A DNA stretch of 64,000 nucleotides, from NCBI GenBank assembly GCA_013397455.1, contig VYZB01000237.1:1036722-1100721 (forward strand). Reading direction: 5' to 3'. Source of the stretch: Crotophaga sulcirostris. Taxonomy: Eukaryota > Chordata > Aves > Cuculiformes > Crotophagidae. Positions 30,201 through 45,200 of this stretch are shown here, piece by piece (position 1 is the stretch's first letter; each line of letters opens with the position of its first letter). A program made the position numbers and the translations under genes. A model generated the notes under the pieces. It was not told where the DNA came from and searched no databases. It was given only the letters and a program-made list of their open reading frames with translations.

Positions 30201-33200
30201 TTTGAACATCAAAATGTATTCTCGAGTGCATTTATCAAGTGTAGATGATGGCCATTGCACAACAGATGTCTTTCATTAGAGAATCACTGTAAAGGGGGAT
30301 GAATGCAGGCGCTGGGAAAGGCAGCTGAGATCCCTGCACCCACCCACCAGAGAAGATTACATAAAAGCAACAACCTGTTTTCTGAGCAAGGTGCCAAAAA
30401 AATCTCTGTTTTGAAGAGTATAAACGATACTTATTGCAGATAACATAGTGTTTGTATTCAAGTGATCAGTTTTACAGATAAATAAGTAGGTCTACGAGAA
30501 ACACATTTATTTCAGACTGCTTTCTTATAACTTCGGACCTTGTAGTTAAATTTCAAAACTTCTGCCTGCTCCTTTTCTTCTTTAGGCATTAACTGACTGG
30601 CTGCTGAACTGAAGAGACTACATGGCTGCTGTTGGGAAAATCAAGCAATGGTTTAAGGACTTAAAACCCAACGGGCACATGAAGTGTAAAGTTAGTGCCT
30701 TTGAGATCCACAGGCCACTGCCAAAGCCTGCCAAAATCCATCAGCTTGTTAAAAAGTCATTAAGAAAAGAATTACAGACAGATAGGAACATCATATATAC
30801 TTCATTTATGTAGGTAACTAGGCTAAAACCAGAATAAATTTTTCACTCCAAGCAAACTTTTAAAAAAGCCTATGTAGACACTGGCATTAAATTTTAAATC
30901 ATTAACACCAGACTAATTATTTCTAATTTTAACAGAAAAAAATATCAAATTGTGTCATCAATTTAGTGATAAGTGATATTTGATACAAAATGGGAATTTG
31001 AAAAGGCCGAGTAAGATTGAAGATGTTTTTTACAGTATATGTTAAAAACATATAACCAAAATGCAGTAGAATTCAAAGCTGAAATACAACTGAAAGAAAC
31101 AGATAATTCAAAACAAACCTTAGAAAAATTAGTCAGCTGTAAGATTTACAAGACACTACTATTAAGCTTGTATTAGCAGAATTAATCCGTAGCTAAGTTC
31201 TGCTTTTCATGTTTGAGGTTTCTTCATATTTAGTAATACATTTCCCTAAGAATTCATTATAAGCATGGAAGTAACCAAAAGGGTAAAATGCTTCCTAGTC
31301 TGACACTGTGCCATGAATGTGCTGGTATCCTTCATGTGTCAGCACTGCTCATCGATATTCAGTGCTAGTTTTCACTCCCAAGGGACTCACCTCCATGTAG
31401 CAATTCCATAAAATGTTTTGATCAGTATGACAATACCTGGCAATTCACATGATGCAATTGCTCATTTTTATTTCATGGTACAAAGTCATATTACTATGGA
31501 CTACCATTCATGGAAGATCAATTTTGTAACTATACTTTGAACTCTTTCCATTGCACTAAATTATTGTCTTTCATAGTTGTGTCTCCACTGCTGAACATAT
31601 CATAAGGATTTAGTAACAGATTTTAACATTTAAAAAACATTTTTGCCGGCACTGTAAGTGAAATAACATTTGTTTGGTTGAGTATAGATATAATTAATGT
31701 CTCATATGTCTTCTATCTTAAGAGAGAGCAAGGGAATAATTTTGTCCTTTTATATACTCTAAATACCATTTCTTAATATTCCTTCCTCATGCACCTAAGT
31801 TCTAGTACTATTTTACACTATTTAAATAATATCACAGTATCACAGTTCAGTTTCCTCTAGCAACAATATTCGTTTGATGAAATTATCAAACTGTGATTAA
31901 GTAAGAAGCATGGCCTTCTGAAAAACTGAATCATTTAACCAAAAACTGCCTTGGAATTGCTTTCACATTTCCCTGTATGCATGTAAAATCCTCCGTAAAA
32001 CAAGTCAAACTCTGGATTTCACTGGATTTCTCAAGGTGCATCTACATGAACATTTTCGTTTGGGCCAACTTTGAAGCTAATTGCTTGATCATCCATTTCT
32101 TTGGTTCACACTGCAGAGCTGTTATGCTACTTGTTATCAAGTCTTTGTAGAGTATCCTAGAGCTTTATTTCAGAGCGTCAAGGTGCCCATAAGAAAGAGG
32201 ATGGTTTGACAGTGAGCTGTCTCTGCCCAGACAACTCAGCCACCCTGTGGCAAACTCCTTTCTCAGATCGTTCCTTCACTGCTTCCTCAATCTACATCAG
32301 AAGCAACTCCAATATTCGTTTTAGAGCTATTCCTTTGCCCCAGCACTCATCCTTTCAGAAGTCCCATACATGAAGAGATGTCCCCGTACAGTTGGAGAAG
32401 GTTGGTGACTAGAACTGAGCTTCTCCACCAGAGACATTCCCCATGCCTAGAGACTTCACACAGCTTGTGTTCAAAGGGTGATTAGAGGAGAAAACTGTGG
32501 AATAAACTGCACTTGGTGGTAGAGTTTGACACTCACCTTACCCTGCTCAGGCTGCTTTAGCTGGAGAAGAGGGATCAGAAAATGAGTAAAGTTTACACCC
32601 ATCCACATGAAATATTATCTTTTCCTCTAACTGATCTCTCCCGTATATCTATTCTGCTACATCATGTAGGGTAAAAACCAGGATAAAAACTAGGCCTCTG
32701 GCAGGTGCTTATCTGTTTGTTTTGTCTTCTTTTAATCTATTAATTAAAAACTCCACACACATCAATCAAACCCACCCCGCTGTGGTCAAAATGGCATTGT
32801 GCTAACATACACTGTTTTTCTCATTCTCTTTTCCATTTCTCCTATTTATAACTCCCACTGTTACCTTTTGTCATAAACTATGTCTGAGCTTTTTTGCAGC
32901 AGCAAATATCCGCCTACAAGTGTGCCTCAGTTCTATAAATTGCTATAAAATATATTTACTAGAAAAAGATGTTATTTTGTGGTAAGCAAAAGGAGCATAT
33001 CTTCAAAATAATACTGAAAGATAAAAGGAAGCATTTAAAACTACTGCCTTATTAAATTAAATATTTTTAAAAGTGACTGAAGTATAGCCTCTATTGCTAC
33101 CATTCAGCCATGAATTCTGTCATTTCTTTCTTACTTCATTTGCAAGTTTTCAAATACAAAATGCTTTCTCTGTCTTCTGCTTTGTGTGGCAAAAAAACTG

Positions 33201-36200
33201 GTTCTCTTAAAGAACTGACAAAATAAAAATAGTCACCATGTCCATTGCTTAAACTAAAAATATTTATAAAAAAGAGGAAATATTTCCATAAACAACCACT
33301 TGTTTAAAGCATCACTCAGATGTATGCCATATAAAATGAGTAGATGTCATTCCCTCAGAGTCTCCATTTTGCTATACTGTGATTAACAAGCTGGAAACAG
33401 CTTTTGATATTTTTGGTATAAACTGTTAAAAAAAAAAGAATAAGAATTGCAAGTAAATTTTGATAGAATTAATGGCAACCTTAATTCCCTTTCTACAAGT
33501 ACTTGCATGAGTGAACATTTGTTTGGAGAAGTATTTGGTGGGTTATTTTTTTTTAACAGTGTCAGAAATGCTGTGCAAATATGCATCCATGCAAGCACAG
33601 GACATATTCGACTTAAGAATTAGTCCAGAAGAAAGAAGAAATACCTTGTGATATCAGTGCCAAATTGTTCAGTATAGATGGTTAATTACAAGCAGAGGTA
33701 TGCAAAGCAAATAAGCACAGCAGATGGCAATTCAAAGGCTTGGGTTACACCCAGATAAGTCCCTTGGAAACCCCGTATCAGATTTGTAACTTGTAATGTG
33801 GCTTAGGGAAGATCCAATCCATTCCGACATCAGTGACCAGGGGGCAAAAAGAGGATTAAAAATACAGCAAGCTGATGGTAGTTACCACTGAAGCTTAAAT
33901 CCCGAAGTACATACTAGCCACAAGATTAACCATGGCTACTAGTTCAACTTCTCAAAACACCTCACATGAAAAAGGTCTTATCACAGATATTTACACCTTC
34001 TGAATCTTCATTTATTCACATTGATGTCACTTCCTAAGTAGCATATCTTAAAGCAGTATAAAGCACTAAGGAAGATCCACACGTGGTAAACAAAGTAGAA
34101 AAATACAGTGGTAAGTGGTGAGATGGTATAGACAGTCTAAGTCATACACAGTCACCTCATGATTAACAGCAGTATCAACCTCACACACTAGCTCTCACCC
34201 TCCCCTCTTGCTTTTTTATACATATTTCAGTGATACTTGATATTTCCCCCAAGTAAGGGGAAAACTCAATATCTTATATTGTTTAAGATTCTGAAGAGAC
34301 AAAATGCTGCATTAATTATGATCAACCTAGAGCCACTGAGTCACTGGTGGAGCTGATGCTGATCTGATGGGATCTGAATGGAAATAAACTGTGGACTTGA
34401 GTTCTTAAGACCTCTATTTTGATAGCTGATGGCACTGGTTACAGCTACTTTCCATATGTCTCTGTATAATAGTAGGGTATGTGTGTGTGGGGAATCTAAA
34501 TGTGTTCAATCAAACACCATTCAAGCATTAATTCCAGAGATTTTTCATGTTCTAGAAGCAAGACAGTCTGAATAAACTCAACACTGTATTTCATAGATAT
34601 ATCAAACAGAAATCAAGCTTGAAATCTCTAGGAAATACAAAAATCTAAACCTAAGAATATATACCCGCTCAGAAATCAAACAAAAGGAAAAGTATTTTAA
34701 ATAAAAAATGCCTAGGTTCTACAATATATACTAAAAGTTGCCTAAGGATAGCAACTATGCCAGATGAAAGCAGATGCTGTAATACTAGTATAAAAATTGT
34801 CCACTTCATGTCACTCTAGGTAGTACTCTTTTGATTCATGACAGAGATAACTTCTCAGCAGCATCTTCTGTCTTTCCAGCTCAGTATGACCATCTCACTG
34901 CAAAGAAAAGGCTCTCACAAGTGGTATGCTCTCTTCAGAACAACTCTAAACAGGTATCAGAAATTTAAGGGAATCTGAAATTGCTCCATGACTAGACTCC
35001 CCTTTTCAGGGCAGTACTTAAGTTTATCAAATGGTCATTTAAGAGTAACATCTAAAACTATAGTGTCACACTAGGACATGATTACTCTCCCATCTAGGAT
35101 CACTGGCTGAATAATAGCATAAGTCATTACTCAAGATTTCTTGTGTGGATCAAAATTGGTACTATATAGGTTTTCCGGGCTCTAGCAGGGTGGAAGTCTT
35201 AGTATGTACTTTTATAAGGGAAATCTTAACTTTTTTTTTTTAATTCCATTCCCCTCCTCCAAAAAGGAATGAAAAGCACTGTATCGCCATGAACCCAGCA
35301 GCTCCATCAAATGAGATTGGTAGAAGCTGCCCTAAAAGAGCTCTGCAGCTACTCTCTTCCATGATCAAACTGGGCAGACATCACAAGTGTGACAGGCCAA
35401 TGGGCTTGCTGCAGAGTTAAGAAAAACGGTGGGTTAGTTGAACATGGATTTTTCAAGCTGTGCGTTTGCCTTTGCCACATATAATCTAATGAATGAATAA
35501 ACAAACAAATATAATAAATTAAAAAAAAAACAACTGCCTGAAAAGAACAATCAAGCAGAACTGTGTACACTCAGATTGACACCACCTTTAAAACAGTCTT
35601 TAAGGCCAAGTTTAAGGCTTTAAAGCAATTATATAGTCCCTTCCTTCCCTATTTTATCTGCTGTCACTGTAGAACAAGGGAATCCTAGCACCACCGTAAC
35701 AGCAGACCTGAGTGCATATAAAGCCTGTGCACAAGTTAGTTAATCTGAAAAACAGATTGCATTTAAATATTAACGTGTTTCATCAAAGAAAAGGTGTCTC
35801 CTAGAGGGAGATAAATCAAAAAGAAAAGAGAGACTTGAACAAGTAGAAAGACACTTCTGTTACTTACCCTCAGATCTTCCTTTGTGCTGAAGCTATCAAG
35901 AAGCTGTTGATAATGTCTATCAGTCATTTGTCGCAAGAGTGACAACAAACAGGAGACAAATTCCCCCTGTTAAGGTAAGCCAAGAATAGAAATATTATAG
36001 ATTATAATATCTTCTGTATTTGAGCTTAAACTGTCATATTAGAAGCACTTAAAAATAATCAACAAATGTAAGGGAAACTAAGTCTACAATTAGGCATAGA
36101 CTTCATATTTTGTGAAAATACATTAATTTAGCTATGAACTTCCTTCCTATTTAAAGAATTATTTTTTTTCAAATGCAGTTTAGTTGCTTATCAAAACCTA

Positions 36201-39200
36201 TTTGAAATAGTTCCAGAAGGGCTACATCAGTAAAATTTTGATTCGTGATTTATTTCCCTTGTATTTGTTTTCAAACCGATTGTTTAGATTGCTAAAATTA
36301 CAACCTCTTCACGCAGTTTTGAAACAAATATTCAAAAAAAATTTGCAAAAATTTTAGGAAAAATGCTATTGTTTTCCTTTAGGGAAGAAATTAATGGAGT
36401 TAGCTGGGAATTTTTCAAAATATTTTTTTCATGATAAAAACAATATTTCTCAAAAAGAAAGCTCCCTTTATAGGACTGAACAAACTTTGGAAATAGTTTT
36501 ATCAGAAGTAGAGCAAGACACTCTGCCCCACAGTGTCAACTCCTGGATTCACACTCCACCATGGCCCAGACTCCAGAAAAAGGATGCAACAAGAGGCAGC
36601 TGAGGGACTTACTAGACTGCTACACAGATTCCCCACTCCCTCTACTGATGCACATTCACCAAGCTGTCCTTCAATCTGCATGGGATTCAGGAACAAAAGA
36701 GCAGAGACCAGCATTGGGCATCTCCAGCGAGCGGCCAAATGAACAAGATATTATGGGAAGGAACAGATTCTCCCTCTCTCCCTTTCCTGTCTGCTTGTTC
36801 ACTTTTGAACTGGGAAAAAAACACTGAATGGTATCAGTCCAGCCTGACTGCAGAAGGAGTGAAGACAAGAAAGAGTGAAAGATCTGGATTGCATCCCAGT
36901 CCTTAAAAGAACAGTTCTGACATCTTGTAAGCTTATTAAAAAAGGGAAGTACACTTTCTGGCCTTCATCTACCAGGAACGGGGAATTAGACTGGGAGAAC
37001 TGACAGGAGTGATAACAGTACTTTAAAAGGGTGTCTTTCATTAGTTTATCAAGTCAAATTTTGAGAAGATTTTTCCTGTCTTTCATACAAGACAGAGTAA
37101 GACTGAAAAAAAAGGAGTATGTTTTCACAGGAATGACTGTTCTGGATTTTACACTGGAAGGCCTAATTCACTTGTGATTACACCTTGTAGACTTGGTGGT
37201 GTGTGAGGTGATGGTTTTCACTGGCAAGGTGGTGATAAAATAATAATTGTCTTGCCCATAATAAGATTTTACACTGACTTAATGATCCCAAATTAATTAT
37301 CTCCCTGTAAATCCACTGTTTTTTACAGTGCACAGAGCATTCTCAAAACAATATCTTAAGGCTACAAAGTCTCTTAATCTTCATGCTTTCTGAATAACCA
37401 TCAAGGTTACAACTGCTATCTTGTAAATATCTGAAAATTTATTTCTGAACCGATCAGGTTCTCTTCAGAAAACAAAAAGACTTTGGTCTTTTATCATTAT
37501 TTTTTAATATTTTCAATTTCATTATATCTCAACATGATTTTATCATGCCATTTAGTACAATGTAGGTTCATCTAAATAGCGACAATTTTTGGAGACTCTT
37601 ATTCCAGTTTTAAAATCAGAGATCACTCATATTTGGTTAATTAGATGAATAAGCAGAGTAAATAAATTAGGGTGTAGCGTACTTGATCACTAGCTGGAGT
37701 GAAAAAAATTTGAGTATGAACCTTTTGAATATTTCCCTTCTTGTTAAAACATTTTAAAGAGTCCTTTCTAGTCACCTTACTTCTATGTCCCCACATTTAC
37801 TTTGACTTAATAGTAGTACATTAAAAATCACAGTCTATTATAGAAAGCTGTACTATTATAGTTGACAGACAAATTAGCTATAAAAGGGTACCATCTTTAG
37901 CTAATTGTTAACTGACTTCTAAATTTGAACTTTTAATTCAAATGTAGATAGCTATACAGGGAGCTGGTTTTTAAAATAACAAGGAACATTTAGCTGCATT
38001 TGTTGAACTTAACACAAAAATGCATGTTCTAAGTTTTCTGCCAGTGGTAGGCACAGACTAGCTAGTCAGGGTACATGCGAATCATGCATGAAAGCAAACA
38101 CTGCACACTTAACGACCTTGATAAAAAACATTTAGGATCCAATCCTAGTGTCATAAGTTGAGCCAAGCAGTATATCCAATTCAATTAGGTAGAATCCTGA
38201 AGTAATTTTGTTGTGTCTTATTTAAGCAGCACAAATGCTAAAATACACACACAGAGCTCACAATTAAATTGCAATGCATTCAGCGTCTGAGGGACTGAAA
38301 TCCCAAGATCTGAAATCACTAAAGGTTTGCCTTAACTGCATTGTTTTCTGCTAACCTTTATATGCAACCACATTTTTCTTACGGAAATCCAAAGATTTAC
38401 ATCACTGACATCCTAAAGCATAAGTTTCACTTTCACCATTGCATTAAATTCAATGTTTGTTAGTGCAGTATCTGTAACACTGACACTCTGAAGCAAAGTC
38501 TTCTATATGCTAAATCTAAGCATCACAGTCACCTTGCAGGTTGCCATCCAACAAGACTCCTCACAGCAAATTGACATTGTACCAAGGTACCAAAACTACT
38601 CAAGATGAAAGAAACGGCGCAGTCATGGCAGCACACAGCCTGATGCTGCCTGATTTTATGCTGCTTCTTTGTGCAGAAAAACAAGTGACACGTGGGCCTA
38701 AATCATCACACTGCGGTGAGTTTGGGACTACGTCCACATGTAAGACTATATCTGATACAAACATATGACACAATTTAATCCAGTGTGCTGCCACGATACA
38801 TATCAAAGAGAATATTTTATGATACACGCAGCTTGAAATAATGGTAACATACCGGAACAGACTCTACTGCTGTACTCACATTGAGTATTTTATCATACTT
38901 GCTCTGCAAATAGTTCCAAGAATCTGGCTCTGAGCACTGCCATAAGCCCATACTGCATGATGTTTCTACATAAATGTATATAATTGCCTTATGTTGTGCA
39001 GTGAGTCACTTCCACATTAAGTATTCTTTGAGAACCCTGTGGTGACAATGACATGCCTTTTCTGATACATAGAAAGAAAATTTTGCAACTTGAAAGCACT
39101 TTCAGAGCCTAATTTTTTGATGGTGTGAAAGAATTAGGCTGTCATGGTGTTTTGTGAAAACTTAATCTGCAGGAAAATGGATATCTCAGAAGAAACCAAT

Positions 39201-42200
39201 AAGCTCAGAGCTTTGCTACACTAACAGTCTAATACTACAACCCTTACTGTAGCTGAGATTTTCTCGTGATGGCCTGATATGCCACACAGAGTACATTCGT
39301 AATTTTTTAATTTAAAGAAAAAATCCCCCAAACTCTTATATGTATAGCCCTGCTGAATCACAGTCATTAAAGGACGGTGTTATCTTATTATAGAGCTTGG
39401 TCAGCTCCATAAAACACTTCATATAAAGTTTTTTCTCTGTGGGATAAAGTATAACAAGCAAACAAAAAACCTATAATACATTTCTTCCACAGCTATTAAA
39501 TGCCTTCTGATATGTTTGATCTCAGAGGAAATTCTGCTCTGAAAAGCAACAATCTATTCATTAACGAAAACCATTACAGTGTAAAAATTGACCTGAAACA
39601 GTTTCAAGAGAAATTTTATTTTGAGGCTTTTTTTTAGTCAGAATGTATAAAAAAATTTAATGAAAAAACATTAAATATTTCCACTGATAATTAATAAAAT
39701 GCAAGAAAACTTTTCTTTGTTCTTCTCATTCTCCATTTTATACATAAAAGCTTAATACTGTGAATTACAATATAAAGACAATATTGTCACAAATCCAGTA
39801 GTCCAAACAGTGACAATTATGAGCTATTTACAGGAAACTTACAGTCACATCTTGAAACTGGAGGCGCATAGCAGAGCCTGATGGTTGTGGTCGGCTGGTG
39901 ATTTCTAGTATGGTCCTTAACAGAATATCTAGCAGGCTGTTTACAATCACATCAATTTCTTCCAGGACTGATTTTTCCTTAAATAATAAATAAAACATTT
40001 AAGATTTTAAAACAGAAAGATGACCACAGGTATATTTTCTTTTATGTCATTTTAGAAACAAATGGTAGTTTTACTAAGAATGTTGCATTTGAGAAACAAG
40101 ACCTATTCTCTAATTAAGATATTGATTAATTATATTGATTTTTTTCTAACGCTTTTCATTGAACTGCACTGTACTGAGATACAGAGGACAGGTACAGGGT
40201 TGACTTTGAACACGTAAGTGTTCTGTCAAATTAGCATAGTTCTATTTTCAATTAATGTTTAGAAGAAAACTGTAAATAATATACAAGAGCTTTTGGCAAA
40301 GATTTTTATAGGTAACATGCATATAGTTTCTGGGGAAATTACCAAGAGAGGTTTAAATTACAAAAAGCAGAATTCTGTTTTCACACTTTGAAAGTATCAC
40401 CAGAAACAAGCAGATGGTGCTCAACCTTCAAGACCTTCATCAGTAAGGACCAGATACATCGCTTCCCATCAAATGAGTAGCACAAACAAATTAGTCATTT
40501 ATGTAAGCCTACAACTGCTTGCATGCAACATCAATACAAAGGAACCAAAGTGCTCACCGCCAAAAGAGACCATACATATCTTAATTACATGCATGAAAAC
40601 ACTTGATGAAGTCAAGTTGTAGTTAGTTTTCCTTTTTAATTCAGATGGAAATAGGTTTTCTCTGCTTCAACAATGTTTTCTGTCTCCACTGCAGCAGACA
40701 ATACCATCTTAATCTGAGTGATTTTATCCACAATTTAAGATGACTTTTTTCTCAGAAAGAAACACTCCATAATCAAATGCACACAACCAAACTAAAACTC
40801 AGCTGACAAACAGATCATTCAACTTTGTTGACATCGAGGTGTAGGAGTGATTTTTTTTTTTTTTGTTCTTCTTCCTACACACCCAAAGCATATGATTTGT
40901 AACAAAACTTAAAATTCCTGTTTGGACTCAAGATCAGTCTAGTGTCATGGCCACGTTCCCTGTCTCTTCATCTAGTATCAAACAACTGCTAACTCTGCTA
41001 CTTATGAAGGCAGACAATATGGAGTGTATTTAGGAACTGTACCAACTGTGAGGCCTTATGTACAGACTACTAATACAATGGGTAACAACCTTAATTTTCA
41101 AAGTTGCCTGACTGCAAATTCACTTGTTCCCTCCAACCATGGAGGGAAGTTAGTTCTGAACTGATTCACAAAAATCATATCATGGTAACCAAGTTGTTAA
41201 TACTCTCAGTGACTCAAAGACTACTAAAAATAGTAGCTGCATCCACTTGATATCGTGTACTTCTCTGGCTTGGTGACTCCAAATGAGAGATCTGAAATTA
41301 AGACCTGGCATGTAAGCCTTCCTCCTGGCCCAAAACCACAACTATGCATTATCATCTATCACTTTATTACGTGATGAGGTATTACACTAATCCAGGAGCA
41401 CATGCAATGAAAATCTTGTTACAGTGTCAAAGTTGCAAGCCACATTCATATCAAATCATTGCTGGAGCAACTTTAATTCTTACAGTGGTATGAAACAAAG
41501 AAACACACTAAATAGTTCTCACTCATACACTACATTGTAATCTGTGCTGGCCTTGATATTCATGTACTGCAGTAACTACAGGCAATGTTTGGTTTTAATT
41601 GTCTTATATCCCATTGCCTATCAGAACTTATCATCATCTTCATACTCACAATACACCTGTGTAAGCTAGTTCTCATATGCAGCTTTTACAGATGAATTTG
41701 AAAACACAAGCACTAGAAACTGGTCAGGAAGTTTATCAACTAACAACACCAAGTGCAACCTCCCTTGCAATACTTATACCAATCTGCTTACCTGTATCAT
41801 CCCCTGTGTCCCCTATGACTAAAAAGCCCACGACACAAAATGTCTCTAAAAGCAAGTGGACATTTATTTCTCTCCAGTAAAACACTCAAAAAGAGTCAAA
41901 GCCTGGCAGAACACTATGTGCTACGATTAAAATATTCTTCCATAGGAAGAAAGGACTCATGAGAAATCAAAATGACATGTTTATGCAGAATCATTACAGG
42001 GAGAGCTCTTTAAAATGGTCTTGTTTGTGTCATTAAATGTCACTGAGCCATATAAAGACGTTGAACACCTTGTGGATGTCACAGAGTGTTTACTTACTGA
42101 GCTGTTCTTCTTGATGAGGCAAAATATGTTGCTAAGGATACGTGCACACATGATAAGGTCCTTCTGCTCTTGTAAATGCATGTGGAGATGATGTAAAACT

Positions 42201-45200
42201 ACTGGAAGAAGAATATATCGAGAATCTGGAAAAAATGAAAAATGAGTAGGAGCTTCTCATAGAATCATTTAATTGTAATGTAGACAAAATTGTGTCTTCA
42301 GTCCAAAAAAGTATTTCTGATAACAAGAAGCTTTTCTTCCTTTAACCAACATTTTTGATAAGCAGAAGCTTTTACTTCATAATCAAAATAACCTAAAGCA
42401 AATACATGAAGAATAAACAATACTCTTAAAGTCAGTATGCCATCTAATGCATTAAGAAAAACACCACTGTGTGGAATATGCTAAATATAACAGAAAATTC
42501 TAAGTATTTATTGAACTGTCATGGAAAACAACTTAACATAGTAATACTTGCATTCATAATGATGTGCAATTATGCTCTAGTGTTCCCTGATATGTGACAG
42601 GATCCTTTTGAAAACAACATCACAACAGACTTCATCTTGAACTTATGTTATTCTGCATATGATTTCTACTTTATAAACAAGCAGTACTTACAGATCTCTT
42701 TCAGAATTTTCACTTCTCCAGATTCCTCAGTCCTACTGAGTATGAGCAATTTAGACTACTGGTGTCTTCATAAAATATTTTATCTTTCCTCTATTTCTTT
42801 TTCTAAACACAGCCCTTTCGTGCTATTTTCAATCCTGGACTCTCTCAAAATTATGCAAGAACTTCATTAACATGCTATTTTTTCTTGCTTCTTTTTTCTT
42901 ATAATCAAAGACAATGTTAAATGGGAAGAGCCCTAATATTTACACTTCTGATAACACATTAAACACTTATTTACAACTTGATAAATGGAATGGGTGTTAT
43001 CTGTTTTCATTTTGTTGTTGGTTTTAGATCTTTTTCCATAATTGAGAAATTATGTTCTCACAGAAATGTACTTGAATCATTTCCTCTATTAAAATTTTAA
43101 TGATGATTATGTACTACATTATCTAAATATATTCATCTACTCAGTTCCTTTGTTCATTAATATAATTATTTCCTAAAAACTGAGTTTATCTAGCCTGAAA
43201 ATTACTCCCAAAATCATTTTGCCAACCAGATACTGTTCATGGATTTGTCTTTCTATAAACACTTCTTCAAATATTTCCACTCTTTTTTCCAGGAGGGAGA
43301 AGAAGAAATTTATTCTGAGAATTTATTCATTGAATTATTCTTCCACTCAGGGAAATACAATACTCTTGTTTTTATCTATTACCCCCCCCTTTTTTTTTCT
43401 TTGTCTAGTTATCCGTATAACACAAGATCAATCATATGGACAAGTTGATCCATACACAGTATTTCAGCATATTATTGTTTTAAAAAAAATGTTTACCTGC
43501 CCTTTTTAAATGGGTGTTTCATGCTTATAATTTATTTAGGTGTAGCCTAATCTTCCTACTGAAGAAAAATATAAACAAAGACTACAAGGCAATAGGCAAA
43601 AGGCCGTCAGCAAATCTAAAACCAGTGGTACTGAAACCCCAAATTGAGGTCTCTATCTAGCGACTGCCTACTTCTGCAAATGTAGGTTTTCATCAGAACT
43701 GGCCTGAGAGTTCAAATCTGCCTGTAGCACTGCAGCTGGGCAGAAGTGCCTCAACCAAACTAACAAGGCTCTTCCTTTTTGTCTACCTAAAAAAACAGAA
43801 ACTCAGCTAAGTGTTGTCCCAGGTAGTCTGAGCTGTCAAGCGTGCACAGGTGCCACTGACTCATCCACTGCAAGATCTATAAGGTCAAAAGGACAGAAAG
43901 CAGGAAGATGGAGACTGCAGACCTCTGGTTACGAAGATGCCTCTTCTGATTTTCACTGCTAAATTTGGTTATTGATTACTGATGGATAAAAAAACAGAGC
44001 TAATGCCTTCAGTTGAAGCAAAAAAAGCAGGATTCGCCATTCCTATAAAAAAAAGATCTAGGTTACAGGGGATGGCTCCTTTTCCTTGCTTTCTGTTAGG
44101 CCTTATGCATACTGAATTCTTGACTAACTAGTAACCCATGGTCAAGAGAAGAGATGAAGCGTGTGTAAACCAGCCTGTGGCTCTGCAATTGGAGTACTCT
44201 TCCAGCAGGCAGGTGATAGGAATCTGAATCCAGGCTGACAAGAGCACTGAACCTGATCTTCCATTCCCAGGGAAATGCTCAAATCACTGCTCAATTCCAC
44301 AGCTGTTACCGAGTAATTATAGTAGCTCTTTCATGTGTTACTGGTCTAAGTCTATTCTTTGAGCCATGGGTCCTCTAAGGACAGCAGATCCTCTCTTGCA
44401 GCTACAACTCAAATCCCTCAGACTATGGAGGGGAAAACAGGAGCAGCCCTGTGCCAATGTGTTTCTTCTTGGTAAACTCCAGGCAGCTTCCTGCTGAGCA
44501 GACACAGATTTTGGTACCCTTCCTGATGTGCCCACTACTTTCTGCACTGTTTACATGTAAGCATAGCATATAGAACTCCACTTTGAAGACCAGAGAAACT
44601 ATGTGTAGCGACCCTTGACTTGTTAATAGCCAGCTGTTCCATACGATATGGCCTGAAGCACCTCAGTCAAAACTAGGCATCTTCACTCAACTCTTTCGAG
44701 CATCCCATTTTCGCAAAAGCTCCATAAAATGATCAGGAACTTTGTTTCATCAAGACCAAACAGATTACAAAAAAGCATCTATACACGGGAGGGAACAGCA
44801 CTAGTTATTGAATTAACCACCACATATATAATACAGTTTTAAATAGATTCTTCATAGGTCCATAATCTAAATACCTCTCTGTATTGACCTGTTTAGGAGG
44901 AGAGATGTATTATAGTAGTATTACAGAAAAGGAAAGTGGGCATAGTCTATCACTGTCAGCTGCAATTTCAGTCACTGCATTTAGAAAAAATAATGAACAC
45001 AAGGAATGCTGCAATAATCAGAACTCTTAGACATCAGTCACTATCCTAATTTTTCTTCTGTGCATGAAGCCAAATTAGCTGACTGTTTAAAATGCTAATA
45101 CTTGCCCTTTACAGATATTACACAGAAAGAGAGGGAAAAAATAATGACATAGAGCTTTTCAAATACATGCTTTGCATAATGAGAAAGAGAGACTATCTAG

